From Dactylorhiza incarnata (lineage: Eukaryota; Streptophyta; Magnoliopsida; Asparagales; Orchidaceae), in the NCBI GenBank assembly GCA_033032865.1, contig JAWHQI010000004.1:18644001-18708000 (forward strand): a DNA stretch of 64,000 nt, written 5' to 3'. The notes under the pieces were generated by a model, which had not been told where the DNA came from, did no database searches, and saw only the letters and a program-made list of their open reading frames with translations. The translations under genes and the position numbers were made by a program. Positions 1-10,530 of the stretch are shown one piece after another. Within the stretch, counting starts at the first letter, position 1; each line of letters starts with the position of its first letter.

Positions 1-1305
1 ATGAAATAACACAACATTAAAATTCACAAATAATATTACTTCCACAATAATTCAATGCACATAAATAAAGAGTACAACTACCAAGGAGCTCTGCACCCAC
101 AATGCTTATTATGACTTAGCATGGTGCAACGCAGTGGTTGGGGATCACTTTTATACTTTTTAGCTTTATTTTCATTTTTTTGTGAGCCGATGTACAAATA
201 GAAGTGGTGTATAAATTTTTTGCTACAAGACACTTTACAATTCTTAGCCAAGGTTCTCAACCTCACAATGCTCATTAAAACTTATCAGGAGGGTAAGTAG
301 TGCTTGCTGGAGTTTTCCTTGTCATTTATTATTTGCTTTTTAGTTTAGTGACTAAGGACCCTGAATTCGCATGTTTTGCAAACATATCCTTTTAATTTTA
401 AACCACATTTATCTAAGGAATAAGTGCATGAATGACAAAGAATTGTAATAACCAATTCAATGTTGTATAGGTAATCTATTTATGCATGTTAATTATTTAT
501 GCTATTACACTACACAATCATGCAATTATAAGATTGTAAACCCATGTAAATTATTAAAAATAAGTGAGTGAATAATTCATTATCAAATAAAATACATTAC
601 TCATACTTAGGGACATTCTAAGCATTTCTACACATGTTTATCTACAATCAATTTCATTGCACATAACAAGATAATTTTCAAGGCATGACAAATAAAAAAT
701 AATGTTTTTAAGAAACTTGAAAGTTAAATTAAACATTGTATTTAATCATTAATTGATATAATTAATCATCCTTGACAATGGCAATGAATAACAATCAATT
801 TTTAAAATTTTTGAATTTTTATATAAGTACAAAACAATAAACACACATAAAGAGAAATACATATTTTTGTTCATTGAAATTATTTTGTAATTTTGTATTT
901 ATTTTCAAATTCAAATATTTTCTAGAAAACATAGAAGTCTTTAATAGGACTATCAATAAATGATATTCTTGCTAGAGAAATAAACCCAAAATAATGCAAG
1001 AGAAAATACCAGTAACTTTTCAAAAATAAAAATTTTGGGTGCAAAGGGGCTAACGCCAGGCGTTAGCTCTTAACGCCACAACAGAACTGCAAATTTTAAT
1101 TTTTTGATAAATGTTTTTCTTAATTCAGTTGTATTATAAAGATGCCTTCTTACTGTTGAAATTTCAGACTCTTGGAGAAGATTTGAAGGTTCTTTAAAGA
1201 ATGTTTTTGATGATTTTTCAAATACTTGTGTTTTATAAAATCATTAAAGCTCAAAATAATAAAATATGCAAACACAAAATGCAAACATAGAACAAAAATA
1301 ATATG
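1..1305 (-). mobile_element. Element C-, 3' non-coding part of internal region
   Basis: AT-rich DNA with no credible coding region. Read on the minus strand it is collinear with 55080-56400 of element C+. For example, the block around 225-300 matches the minus of 56165-56260, and the palindrome at 1049-1067 sits where C+ has its GCTAGCG cluster. It belongs to a minus-strand element whose 3' LTR lies left of the window and whose 5' LTR is 46187-47665. Bases 1301-1305 (ATATG) are the target duplicated by element A. Small ORFs here are not conserved between the two C copies. Confidence 0.8.
1049..1067. promoter_or_regulatory. Perfect 9-1-9 palindrome in C- internal region
   Basis: GCTAACGCC-A-GGCGTTAGC is a perfect inverted repeat, followed by CTCTTAACGCC. 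Closely matching sequence occurs in the C- LTR (near 47284-47325 and 46384-46420). Its role is unknown; see the finding on shared motifs. Confidence 0.6.
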
Positions 1306-1384
1306 TGTTGGGGAAATGATTTATCTTAACCCCTAAGAATGAGTAGAATATAAATTCTAAGAATGAAAAATTAGTCCAAGTAAA

Positions 1385-1630
1385 TATGCGTCGAATAGTA
1401 TTCGACGCAACGTCGAAGTGTAGTCGACGTTCTTCTCAGAATGAGTCGAAGTAACTCTAAACAGAATTCGACGTAACCTATGTCGATGTAACTCTGACTT
1501 CTAGTCGACGTATCTAGTGAAGTCGACGTACCTTAGTCGACGCACCTTCCATATTTTCTTCTCGACGTCCAGCAAGTCTGAAATCGACGCTTCCGTCGAA
1601 TAGTAATCGACGTACGTCGATTTCTATGTC
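1385..1630. promoter_or_regulatory. TCGAC/GTCGA palindrome array in U3 of A
   Basis: More than a dozen TCGAC, TCGAA or TCGAT cores within 250 bp. The first is a perfect inverted repeat at 1387-1409 (TGCGTCGAAT-AGT-ATTCGACGCA). It lies upstream of the TATA box, as expected for an enhancer. The variant CGACGCAACGTCGA is repeated exactly in the internal cluster at 3765-3778. Confidence 0.65.
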
Positions 1631-1896
1631 AAATTCAAAACGCGCCAGATCTCTTTCCTTCTTTCTGTAGATCTGATTCTTATGGAATTATATTATTCTT
1701 TTATAGCTGTTCTGAATCAGTCTTTCCTTTTAATTGATTCTTGGCTAAATTGATTAAGTTTATTATGGATATTATTTGAAATCAGAATGATCTCTTTCCT
1801 TCTACAGAAATATTGATTATGGAATCTTTCCTCTCTTACTATTTCTCTAACTGCTAATTGATTATTCTCCTATAGTATTCTTTGAATAAACAGAGC

Positions 1897-1904
1897 TATA
1901 AATA
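1897..1904 (+). promoter_or_regulatory. TATA box of A 5' LTR
   Basis: TATAAATA followed by AGAGGG. The same site is at 6540-6547 in the 3' LTR. It is the best Pol II core promoter candidate in this LTR. Confidence 0.6.
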
Positions 1905-2513
1905 AGAGGGAAGTCGGTTGAGAAGAATATGAAGTGATCCACTCCATACATTTGAAATAGAGGAAAAGCTCCCAAGGGAAAAGTGAGAAAAACTGAGAAA
2001 AGTGAAAGTGTGCTGCAGCAAACAACAAGCCTTCTTCTTCTCCTTCTTCTGAAGCCATACTGCTGCAATTTCTAAAAGTTCCCATTAAAAAAAAGAAAGG
2101 CTTACAATCTCCTTCTCACAATAGAAGAGAGATTTCATTCACTATACTTGTGCTTCTAATCTTCTTGCTAGGAAGAAGATTCTTTCTTGTTTCAATTGTT
2201 TTTCTTCTACTTCTTCTTCTTACTCTTATTTCATTTTCAAATTGTGTAAAAGAGTTTTTAGAATCTCTCTTCAAATAATTCAGGTGTAGTGGTTCTAAGA
2301 GTCTCCTTATCAAAAGACTCAGGCTGGTTCTAAGAGTCTCCTTATCAAAAGACTCAGTGCAAGATAGTGAATTCCTACCAAGGGGGTAGAAGAGTGGACT
2401 ACCCAAAGTTTGGGGAACCACTATATTTCTTTGTGTTGTGCTGTGATTTTCTTTTTGCTATTTCTTTTGCTTAATTCTTGTTGGTGTGTGGGAAGCTTAA
2501 ATCTTTGATTATT

Positions 2514-2554
<41 letters not shown>

Positions 2555-2633
2555 AACTTTGCACAAAGTATTTTTAAATCTCTAATCACCCCCCTCTAGA
2601 GAATTCTAGTGTGGTTAACTGTGCACTTTCAAT

Positions 2634-2645
2634 TGGTATCAGAGC
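2634..2645 (+). other. Primer-binding site of A (initiator Met tRNA)
   Basis: TGGTATCAGAGC, two bases after the 5' LTR end. It is the 12-base complement of initiator tRNA-Met used by most plant copia elements. Confidence 0.9.
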
Positions 2646-2720
2646 CAGGTTGATCAAAAAGGGGTAACTCCTTGATCAAAAAGATCCTACCTCATATATA
2701 TATAAAAAACTATTTTTCAC

Positions 2721-3678
2721 ATGGCACAAATCAAAGATTATGCTTCCACCAGACCACCAATTTGCAACTAGAAAAGTTTGCACTTTGGAAAACAAGAATT
2801 AGGATCTATATGAATTCTATTGATGAAGATTTGTTTAATGATCTTGACAGGTCCTCCAAAACCCTATAGAAAGGACTCAAGTGGTAAAGTGACTCAAACA
2901 GTTGTCCCAAGGGCTGAGTGGACAGATGATGAGAAAAAGGCAAAAGCATGTGATGCAAAAGCTGTGAACATTCTTGTCTCAACCCTCTCAGATGAAATCT
3001 TTCAAAGGGTTGTTGACTGTGAATCAGCCAAAGAAATCTGGGAGGCTCTTACAAAGATGGTAGAAGGAAGTGCTGATGAAAGGAAAGATAGGAAGGCTCT
3101 ATTGATCTCCCAATATGAGAACTTCCAAAAGAAAAATGATGAAAGTATATCTGAGATGTATGACAGATTCAGTCTGATCATCAATCAATTAAGAAACTTG
3201 GACAGAGAGATCTCTCTCACAGAGATCAATGACAAAATATTAATGAGTCTCCCAAGTTCATGGGACTCAAGAATATGGGCAATAAGAGATACAAGAGGAC
3301 AAAAAGAAATCTCAACAGATGCTCTCTTAGGAAAACTTAAATTCTATGAGCAACTACTGAAAACCAGAGAAGAGAAGGAAAGAAGGGAAAACACTCCAAC
3401 CTCTTCAAAAGATAAAAACATTGCATTAAAAGCAACAGAAGAAGAAACCTTTGTTACTGAAGAAGAACTATTTAGCCTCCTGGCCAGAAGATTCAAGAAA
3501 TGGGTCAGGCCAGATGGGTCTAGAAGGAGAGAGTCAAATCCAAGGTATGATAAGACTCCTACCAAAGATATTGTTTGTTATTCCTGCAGGAAAACTGGAC
3601 ATATTGCTCCATAATGTCCAGAAAATATTGAGAAGAAATAATCTCTCAAGAAAAACCTGGAATTTTCAGACAAAGTAA
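2721..3678 (+). pseudogene. gag: gag of element A, truncated and frameshifted
   Basis: Sirevirus Gag, the capsid-like protein that would package element RNA in the cytoplasm. The ATG at 2721 aligns with the B gag start. An early frameshift (near 2770) and a second one (near 2840) break the N-terminus. The long open stretch 2820-3614 carries the UBN2-type Gag domain (SADERKDRKALLISQYENF to the SSWDSRIW region) and a CCHC zinc knuckle starting CYSCRKTGHIAP. The knuckle is cut by TAA at 3612-3614 in place of the Glu codon found in B2. The rest of Gag and all of pol are missing: sequence passes directly to a TCGAC cluster and the third ORF. Confidence 0.85.
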
Positions 3679-3684
3679 AAGTCA

Positions 3685-3884
3685 CGTCGATCTCTTAATC
3701 GACACATACGTCGATAGGAAACCCTATCAGACAATACCAACGCATACATCGACTTCCACTCGACGCAACGTCGACTTCATGAAAAAGAGCGGCAATACTA
3801 AGATATTTTCAGTCACATCTACTGTTGTACTGAATAAACCTCGAGTTGTGTCTCGTGTCGAGGTTTCACCTGACTCAAATAGAC
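3685..3884 (+). promoter_or_regulatory. Putative internal promoter upstream of env-like ORF of A
   Basis: A cluster of at least six TCGAT/TCGAC cores (3688-3778), including CGACGCAACGTCGA as in the LTR. After it comes CTCAAATAGAC (3874-3884), which lines up with D's TATAAATAG and sits 100 bp before the ATG at 3974. The TATA itself looks decayed. Inference only. Confidence 0.45.
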
Positions 3885-3973
3885 TCTTCAGTTAAAATTC
3901 AGCACGCTCCTTGCATCTCTCATCCCTCTCATTTCTTAGTCCAGCCATCTCTTCCTCTCTCTCACTGACCTAA

Positions 3974-5764
3974 ATGGCTCCCAAGATCAACTCTGGTTTC
4001 GATATTGATCTTGAATCCTTCCAAGCCGCCGCCGAAAACTATAAGAGCTTCATAGCTCTCTTCACTGAAGCTGGTTTAGACAAACTCATTTCCACAAGAT
4101 GCAGACTCCTAGAGACAGAACTCACTGAGTTAATGAATCATGTTCAGATATCTGAGCAAGGAGAGATCACAGGAACACTCTATGAGACACCTGTCTCAAT
4201 CTCTGCAAAACACCTTAGGGACACTTTTGATCTTCCATCAGGTACATACCAACACTATCCTTGTTCAAATCAAAAAGGGGAAGAAAATTATTTTCTAAAA
4301 ATAACTAAATAAATCTCCATCATCATTCCCTTATCAGGTGATGAACCTGTGGAACTCACCCCTGAGGAAATCAAAAGTCTGTTAATCACCATGAAGTTCT
4401 CCAAAGATAGACCAATCCACCTAAAGAAAATAGATTTTTCTGATGAATATAGGCTATTGGCAGACATAGTAGGAAAAGTTCTACTATGCAAAATCTCTGC
4501 CCATGATGCAGTGCCCAAGCAGCAACTAAACATCATGGGGGCCCTTGTGCTGAAAAAGAAGGTTGACTGGGCCAGCTGCTTACTAAAAATGATATGCTAC
4601 AAATATTCTCACAAAGAGAATGCCTATATGAGCATCATGAGTCAGGTACTCCTCCACTCCTTCCCTGACCTTTGTAGGTCAAAAGGAATCCCCATACCCC
4701 CTGGAAAAAGGATGTCCATAGCCCTCTTCTCTAAATGGACCAGGCAAATCCCAAAGCCTGGTGCCATTCCTGACAGGACTCCCTCTCCTCCTAACTCTCA
4801 TAGTCATCCATTTTCACCTCCTCCTCCTCATACAGACACCTCTTCTCTACCAACATCATCCACACCTATAGCTTCTACTACCCTCACACCTCCTATCTTA
4901 CCGACACCTTCCCAACTACCAATTCAATCACCTGCTCAACCCTCCTCTATTCCTCCACCTCCTCCATCAAACACACTTCATCACAATGATACAGTCCTCT
5001 CTCCACCTTCATCACCTCAACCTCCACCATTATCTCCTACTCCAACACACCTTGAACCATCTCCATCCACTAAAACTCTCATCACCCAGTGTATCCAGTC
5101 AGCAGCCCAAAAATTTCAAGAAATGCTGGATGGACACTGCTCCCAACTTCACTCCTCCATCATGCACATGCAAACCCAAATAGATTGGGTCAATGCCTCT
5201 GTGCAAAGCTTGAAGTCCTCTGTCTCTTCCTCTAAAGTGACCAAGTCTTTCTTTACCTCCTTGGCTAAGAAGGTCAAGAAGGGGAAGAAATTAGATGAAG
5301 AGCAACTCTCAAGCCACAAATCTCTCTCACACAAGTCCCTTCCTACTTCAAAATCTGATAGTCTTGCACTTCTTAAGACAATTGGGAATGAATTAGTACC
5401 AGAGCTACATATTGAGGACCAGATAACAGATGTACTCTCTATAGCAAGAGAAGTTACACAATAAGTAGTTCTCTTTCAAGGGGAGGCTAGCAGAGCAGAG
5501 AGAGAAGTTGAAAAGGAAACTAATGTTGAAAAAGAAGCTGAAGCTCAGGGGGAGCCAAATGCTGACATAACTGAAGCTGGAGCTGAGAAAGAAACTGAAG
5601 AGGCAGAAGTAAAAGAAAATGAAGTTCCATCTCAGGGGGAGCAAACTGCTGTGACTCAGGGGGAGCTGAGTGAATCACTTGTTACTGAGAAGGAGCAACC
5701 CACTTCTCTAAAAACTTTAGTATTCACTAGGAAAAGAAAAACTCCTCCTACCCCTCTTGAGTGA
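3974..5764 (+). CDS. Sirevirus env-like third ORF of A (one intron, one premature stop)
   Basis: Homologous in layout to the third ORF of B (40502-43240) and D (48728-59228). The N-terminal globular part starts MAPKINSGFDID and includes LADIVGKVLLCK, shared as LADIVGKVLLGK in B and as LLADIIGRVLLCK in D. Then come a proline/serine/threonine-rich stretch (about 4780-5060), a helical segment (about 5080-5250), a lysine-rich stretch and an acidic tail. The sequence is interrupted by a likely 96-bp intron (4242-4337) that holds an in-frame TAA. A second TAA at 5462-5464 precedes 99 further open codons to TGA at 5762-5764. The function of this ORF is not established. Retroviral envelope homology is by position only; I see no convincing signal peptide or membrane span. 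The start is chosen by alignment with B and D. Confidence 0.75.
4242..4337 (+). other. Candidate 96-bp GT-AG intron in env-like ORF of A
   Basis: Begins GTACAT after CATCAG and ends TTATCAG. It is AT-rich with CTAAAT branch-like sequence and a pyrimidine-rich end. Removing it restores alignment with the uninterrupted B ORF at the Gly-Asp step. It contains the in-frame stop at 4310-4312. ATCAGGT occurs at both edges (4237-4243 and 4333-4339). Confidence 0.65.
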
Positions 5765-5948
5765 TGTGTTGAACAATGTTGATATACTCTTTCCTCCATG
5801 CTTAAATACTGTTTGTGAAGTCTGTGTATATGATTCTATTTTCTTCTGATTACTTAACATATTTCTTTTCTATATAAAAGCCTTGCTGTGTTGATTAAAA
5901 GCTGATACAATTTCTCCCTGAATAGGGTTAGGACAAATAGGGGGAGAT
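5474..5948 (+). other. Multiple polypurine tracts and terminal PPT of A
   Basis: AAGGGGAG or CAGGGGGAG occurs near 5479, 5549, 5634 and 5664, before the terminal tract AAATAGGGGGAGAT (5935-5948) adjoining the 3' LTR. Multiple PPTs are a known Sirevirus hallmark. The upstream copies are in frame and encode Gln-Gly-Glu. Confidence 0.7.
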
Positions 5949-7254
5949 TGTTGGGGAAATGATTTATCTTAACCCCTAAAAATTAGTAGAATATAAATTC
6001 TAAGAATGAAAAATTAGTCTAAGTAAATATGCGTCGAATAGTATTCGACGCAACGTCGAAGTGTAGTCGACGTTCTTCCCAGAATGAGTCGAAGTAACTC
6101 TAAACAGAATTCGACATAACCTATGTCGATGTAACTCTGACTTCTAGTCGACGTATCTAGTGAAGTCAACGTACCTTAGTCAACGCACCTTCCATATTCT
6201 CTTCTCGACGTCCAGCCAGTCTGAAATCGATGCTTCCGTCGAATAGTAATCGACGTACGTCGATTTCTATGTCAAATTCAAAACACGCCAAATCTCTTTC
6301 CTTCTTTCTGTAGATCTGATTCTTATGGGATTATATTATTCTTTTATAGCCGTTCTGAATCAGTCTTTCCTTCTAATTGATTCTTGGCTAAATTGATTAA
6401 GTTTATTATGGATATTATTTGAAATCAGAATGATCTCTTTCCTTCTACAGAAATATTGATTATGGAATCTTTCCTCTCTTAATATTTCTCTAACTGCTAA
6501 TTGATTATTCTCCTATAGTATTCTTTGAATAAACAGAGCTATAAATAAGAGGGAAGTCGGCAGAGAAGAATATGAAGTGATCAACTCCATACATTTGAAA
6601 TAGAGGAAAAGCTCCCAAGAGAAAAGTGAGAAAAACTGAGAAAAGTGAAAGTGTGCTGCAGCAAACAACAAGCCTTCTTCTTCTCCTTCTTCTGAAGCCA
6701 TACTGCTGCAATTTCTAAAAGCTCTCATTAAAAAAGAGAAAGGCTTGCAATCTCCTTCTTACAATAGAAGAGAGATTTCATTCACTATACTTGTGCTTCT
6801 AATCTTCTTGCTAGGAAGAAGATTCTTTCTCGTTTCAATTGTTTTTCTTCTACTTCTTCTTCTTAATCTTATTTCATTTTCAAATTGTGTAAAAGAGTTT
6901 TTAGAATCTCTCTTCAAAAAATTCAGTTGTAGTGGTTCTAAGAGTCTCCTTATCAAAAGATTCAGGCTGGTTCTAAGAGTCTCCTTATCAAAAGACTCAG
7001 TGCAAGATAGTGAATTCCTACCAAGGGGGTAGAAGAGTGGACTACCCAAAGTTTGGGGAACCACTATATTTCTTTGTGTTGTGCTGTGATTTTCTTTTTG
7101 CTATTTTTTTGCTTAATTCTTGTTGGTGTGTGGGAAGCTTAAATCTTTGATTATTACACATATATATATATATTTGTTAACTTTGCACAAAGTATTTTTA
7201 AATCTCTATTCACCCCCTCTAGAGAATTCTAGTGTGGTTAACTGTGCACTTTCA
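5949..7254 (+). repeat. 3' LTR of element A
   Basis: 1306 bp, collinear with the 5' LTR. It differs by a shorter TA tract and scattered substitutions. Several are CpG to TpG or CpA within the TCGAC array (for example GTCGACG in the 5' LTR against GTCAACG here). Confidence 0.93.
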
Positions 7255-8934
7255 ATATGCATCATTTAAGTATAAAGAGTGAGGTCATGTTCATGCAATG
7301 AATATAATATAAGTATAACTAAGATCAAGGTACCTTAACTACATGACTACACTCTATCCTCGTACTATATGATAGATGGGCATGAGGAGCTACACACATG
7401 CCGTAGGATGGGGTGTTAATCCCATATGCATACAAAAGATGACACTCAACCTTGCACTCTTTCACCCTAGTGCCTCGCAAGGCCCCACTAGAACCCTCTC
7501 CGATTAAGGACAAGACATGACTTAGAGGTTAGGTCTCTAATGCACACAATCCTACTCCCTCGCTATTGTAAGACATATATCATATGTTAATGATTATGGA
7601 CACACTAAGTGTGAAAGCATTAAATATATAAATTATGGTATTATTGCATTATTAGTTTTTGGTTTTATAATTATATCGAAGATTATTGTTTTTAAATCCA
7701 TTTAGAAAATTTTAATTCATGCGAACAACAATAATGGAAATTATGATTTTCAGATTTTAGTAATATGTTTTACTTTAGCATATCATGATATAACTAGCAT
7801 GGACTTTGATTTATACCAATGGTAAGTGATGATGCTAGTATGATGAGTTAGGATAACAAGGTGCAAGGCTTTGTAAAGATAGACAAATATAAAATTAAGT
7901 TGCATGTATTCAATAATAGAGTTTGGAATTTTCATAGACCTAGAATGAAGTGACAATTCAATTTGTTTTCAACTTGTTGATATAAAGTTAATTATATTGT
8001 CTAAATATAATGAGATACATGCGAACAATAATGATGCACATCACACACGAGATACACAAAATAAGGTATGAAACTATACTACGAATAGCCATCATATATT
8101 TCATAATTCCTAAGGTTGATAGAAGTAGTTGATTTAAGATAATTCTTGTTAGATCATGAATTATGATATATGATTATAGTATGTTTTAGCATAGGATATC
8201 AATAGATCATGGTGGAGTATGTGAAATCATTTTCATCTTTTTGTAATTTTTCAATTCAGTTTTTTTAGATCATGATTTTACATTATTGGGGCTATCATAT
8301 ACAGCAAAGAAATTAGACAAATATGCAATAAGTTGTGCATTTAAAATTTTAGCATAAGACCCCTAAAAGCCCATTTAAATCCATTTTTGAAAGTAATTTC
8401 ATTAGTCTTGCTAATATCACTTAACAAATTTATCATTCAATTTATAATAATAAAGTAAGACATTTATATACAATGGATTTAAAAAGGATAAAACTTTAGA
8501 AAAAGAAAAGATAGATCACTTGAAAACATTATGATTTATATTCAATTTAATTCAATATGATTTGGTAAACATTAGGCTTAAAATGTGTAAGTCATATCCC
8601 ATGAAAAATAAAGTGACCATAAACATGTTCGATCAAAAATACAAAAGAAACAAGAAATAAAGCATATCATGAAGTAGAGTATTGTGAAATTCATTTTGAT
8701 TTATTTCTACTTCATGAAAATGATTGGATACTAATAAGTAATAGATTTAGGTATCCAAAGAGGACCAAGTGTGATGGTTCCTTTGGGTACCCAAATGTAG
8801 CATAATGTTTTATGAGGATACAAAAATGAATGAGCCATTTCAAGTGTTTCATATTTAAGAATGGCTCTATTCATACCTTGGTTGATTATCTTTTTAATTC
8901 ATATTATGATTATATGACATCATTTTTGGTGATA
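7255..8934 (-). mobile_element. Element C-, middle part of internal region
   Basis: Minus-strand match to C+ 52680-55060. The end nearest 8934 carries the last part of the C Gag reading (minus strand, about 8934-8750, including the WVPKG signature). The remainder is non-coding. It is separated from the rest of C- by element A on the left and the B array on the right. Relative to C+ it seems to lack a segment corresponding to about 53390-53640. Confidence 0.8.
7330..7590 (-). other. Conserved GC-rich island of family C (copy in C-)
   Basis: Matches 54770-55030 of C+ far better than flanking DNA does. About 40 bases are identical around AGACCTAACCTCTAAGTCAT, followed by a hairpin GCCT-TGCG-AGGC identical in both copies. 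No conserved reading frame is evident. Confidence 0.6.
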
Positions 8935-9035
8935 ATTAGGATCTGTATTGACCCCATTGTATAGTCTTAGGGTCAAGTTTTAGGCTGATTAGATTAGTCA
9001 AAACTTAGGAAAATTCAAGCTCAACAAATGGTTAG

Positions 9036-9232
9036 TGGTGTTCGACGAATGTTCAGATTCGTTCGACAAATTGTTTCCAGCAGACTGAAGAAATATAGAC
9101 AGTTCCATCTCTCGACATTTCCTGAGCAGCGCTCGACAAATGGCCAGTGGCGCTCGATGAATTCTAGCCAGCGCTTGACAAATGGCCAGCTACGCTCGAC
9201 GAATTCTAGCCAGCGCTCGACAAATTCCTTTC
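9036..9232. promoter_or_regulatory. TCGACAAAT/TCGACGAAT array in LTR1 of B
   Basis: About ten TCGAC or TTGAC cores, alternating GCTCGACAAATGGCCAG and GCTCGACGAATTCTAGCC. Copies lie at about 33400-33590 (LTR2) and 43570-43755 (LTR3). The core matches A and D; the flanking bases are specific to B. Confidence 0.6.
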
Positions 9233-9989
9233 TGAAGGTCAGAATAATATTCTCAGTTGGACATCAGTTCTCTGAACACAAATCGACAGAATAACGGATA
9301 TATTTATTTCTCCTTGGACGTATTCAGTCAGCCATGTAAGGATATCTTTCTTATTTATTATATCCTTATATTCTTTTTATTCCAAGAATAAGAATAGTCG
9401 TTGACATTTAATGCCAAGGCATCTTTCTCGACAAAAGGAATTGAAAGGACCTGCCAAAATCGTTTTGGGTGGCTACCTGGTTCCAAGAAGGATTTAAGTC
9501 AGAAAAAGACATTCCTTAAAAGATAGAAGATTTGAATTTGAAAATAGACAAGCTATCAGAGAAGAAATATTATCAACTGAGAGAGTCGATTTTCACATAG
9601 AAAAACAGAGAAAAACTTCACCATCTCCAACTCTCTCTGTTATCACAGAACAAGGAGAACAGAAGAAGTTTAAGAGGAAGAAGAAGAAGAAAATATACTA
9701 TTCTTTCCAGCATTCTTCCTCATCAAGGCAGCATCCTCTTCATTCTGAGAACAAGATTCAATCTCTCAGATCTGCTGCAAGATAAAGTATTTCAAGAGCA
9801 ACAACAATCTGAAGATTAATTTCTTCCAGATAATCTGCTACAAAGACTTCTGTTTGAGAAAGCTCTATCCACAAAGCTGTCATCAACTCTCATCAGACAG
9901 GGGGAGCTTTCTGCTTCAACACCATTTGTCTTCTCTTAGATCATTGACAGAGAAGAACATTCTAAACCTTTTATCTCATCTTGTACAGG

Positions 9990-10145
9990 GTTAATACTCC
10001 CTTCAAAAGTTTACCCAGTGGTGGCAAGACACCTTATCAAAAAATCCTTGTGTGGTTTTTAAGCACCTTATCAAAAGCTTATTGGTGTGTGGACACCTTA
10101 TCAAAAATGCCTTGGTGCCTGGGCACCTTATCAACCCTCCTAGTG
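9990..10145 (+). repeat. Short tandem repeat CACCTTATCAAAA in B LTR
   Basis: Four degenerate units of about 30-40 bp, each with CACCTTATCAA. The A LTR has a related CTCCTTATCAAAAGA duplication at the same relative place, before the shared block with TTCCTACCAAG and GGTAGAAGAGT. Confidence 0.6.
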
Positions 10146-10418
10146 GATTCCTACCAAGAGTGGTAGAAGAGTAGACGTACCCAGATATATTGGGGAACTA
10201 CTATAGCTCCTTGTGTCTTCTGTGCTTGCTTATTTCTGTGTGCTTGTGTTGTGTGCTTTTTACTGTTCCTATTTTTATCTTTAATTCTCACTGATTACAC
10301 ATATACTTAAACAATATTTTAAATTCCGCTATAAAACTAAACAAAAAGTTTTAATACTCTATTCACCCCCCCCCCCCCCCTCTCTAGAGTAATTTAAGAT
10401 CTGACCTCCACTTTCAAT

Positions 10419-10430
10419 TGGTATCAGAGT
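10419..10430 (+). other. Primer-binding site of B1
   Basis: TGGTATCAGAGT, matching the initiator-Met tRNA complement at 11 of 12 positions. It lies two bases after LTR1. Confidence 0.85.
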
Positions 10431-10530
10431 GAGGTTGATTCTTTACAGGATAACACCTGAATCACAAAGATCAACCAGATCTTATTTTTTCTAAGAGTTT
10501 CTCTCTCTACTTTTATCTTATTTAAAACTC

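Larger units (their letters stand above)
1306..2631 (+). repeat. 5' LTR of element A
   Basis: 1326-bp LTR. In order it contains a TCGAC palindrome array (1385-1630), a TATA box (1897), a duplicated 35-bp segment with CTCCTTATCAAAAGACTC (2288-2359), a TA microsatellite (2521-2550) and the terminal ACCCCCCTCTAGAG block shared in type by the A, B, C and D LTRs. Confidence 0.93.
1306..7254 (+). mobile_element. Element A: non-autonomous Sirevirus-like LTR retrotransposon
   Basis: Complete element with 5' LTR 1306-2631, 3' LTR 5949-7254 and target duplication ATATG at 1301-1305 and 7255-7259. Both LTRs start TGTTGG and end TTTCA. The internal region is only about 3.3 kb. It holds an initiator-Met primer site, a broken gag and an env-like third ORF; protease, integrase, RT and RNase H are absent. 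The polypurine tract abuts the 3' LTR. It is inserted in C- non-coding sequence. Intact termini and TSD show it moved as a unit. When pol was lost relative to that insertion cannot be told from one copy. Confidence 0.93.
8935..10416 (+). repeat. LTR1 of B array (5'-truncated)
   Basis: Homology to LTR2 and LTR3 starts at ATTAGGATCTG; the first ~48 bp, including TGTTGG, are gone. It contains the TCGACAAAT/TCGACGAAT array (9036-9232), a CACCTTATCAAAA repeat (9990-10145) and a C tract (10367-10380) before CTCTAGAG and the terminal TTTCA. Confidence 0.9.
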
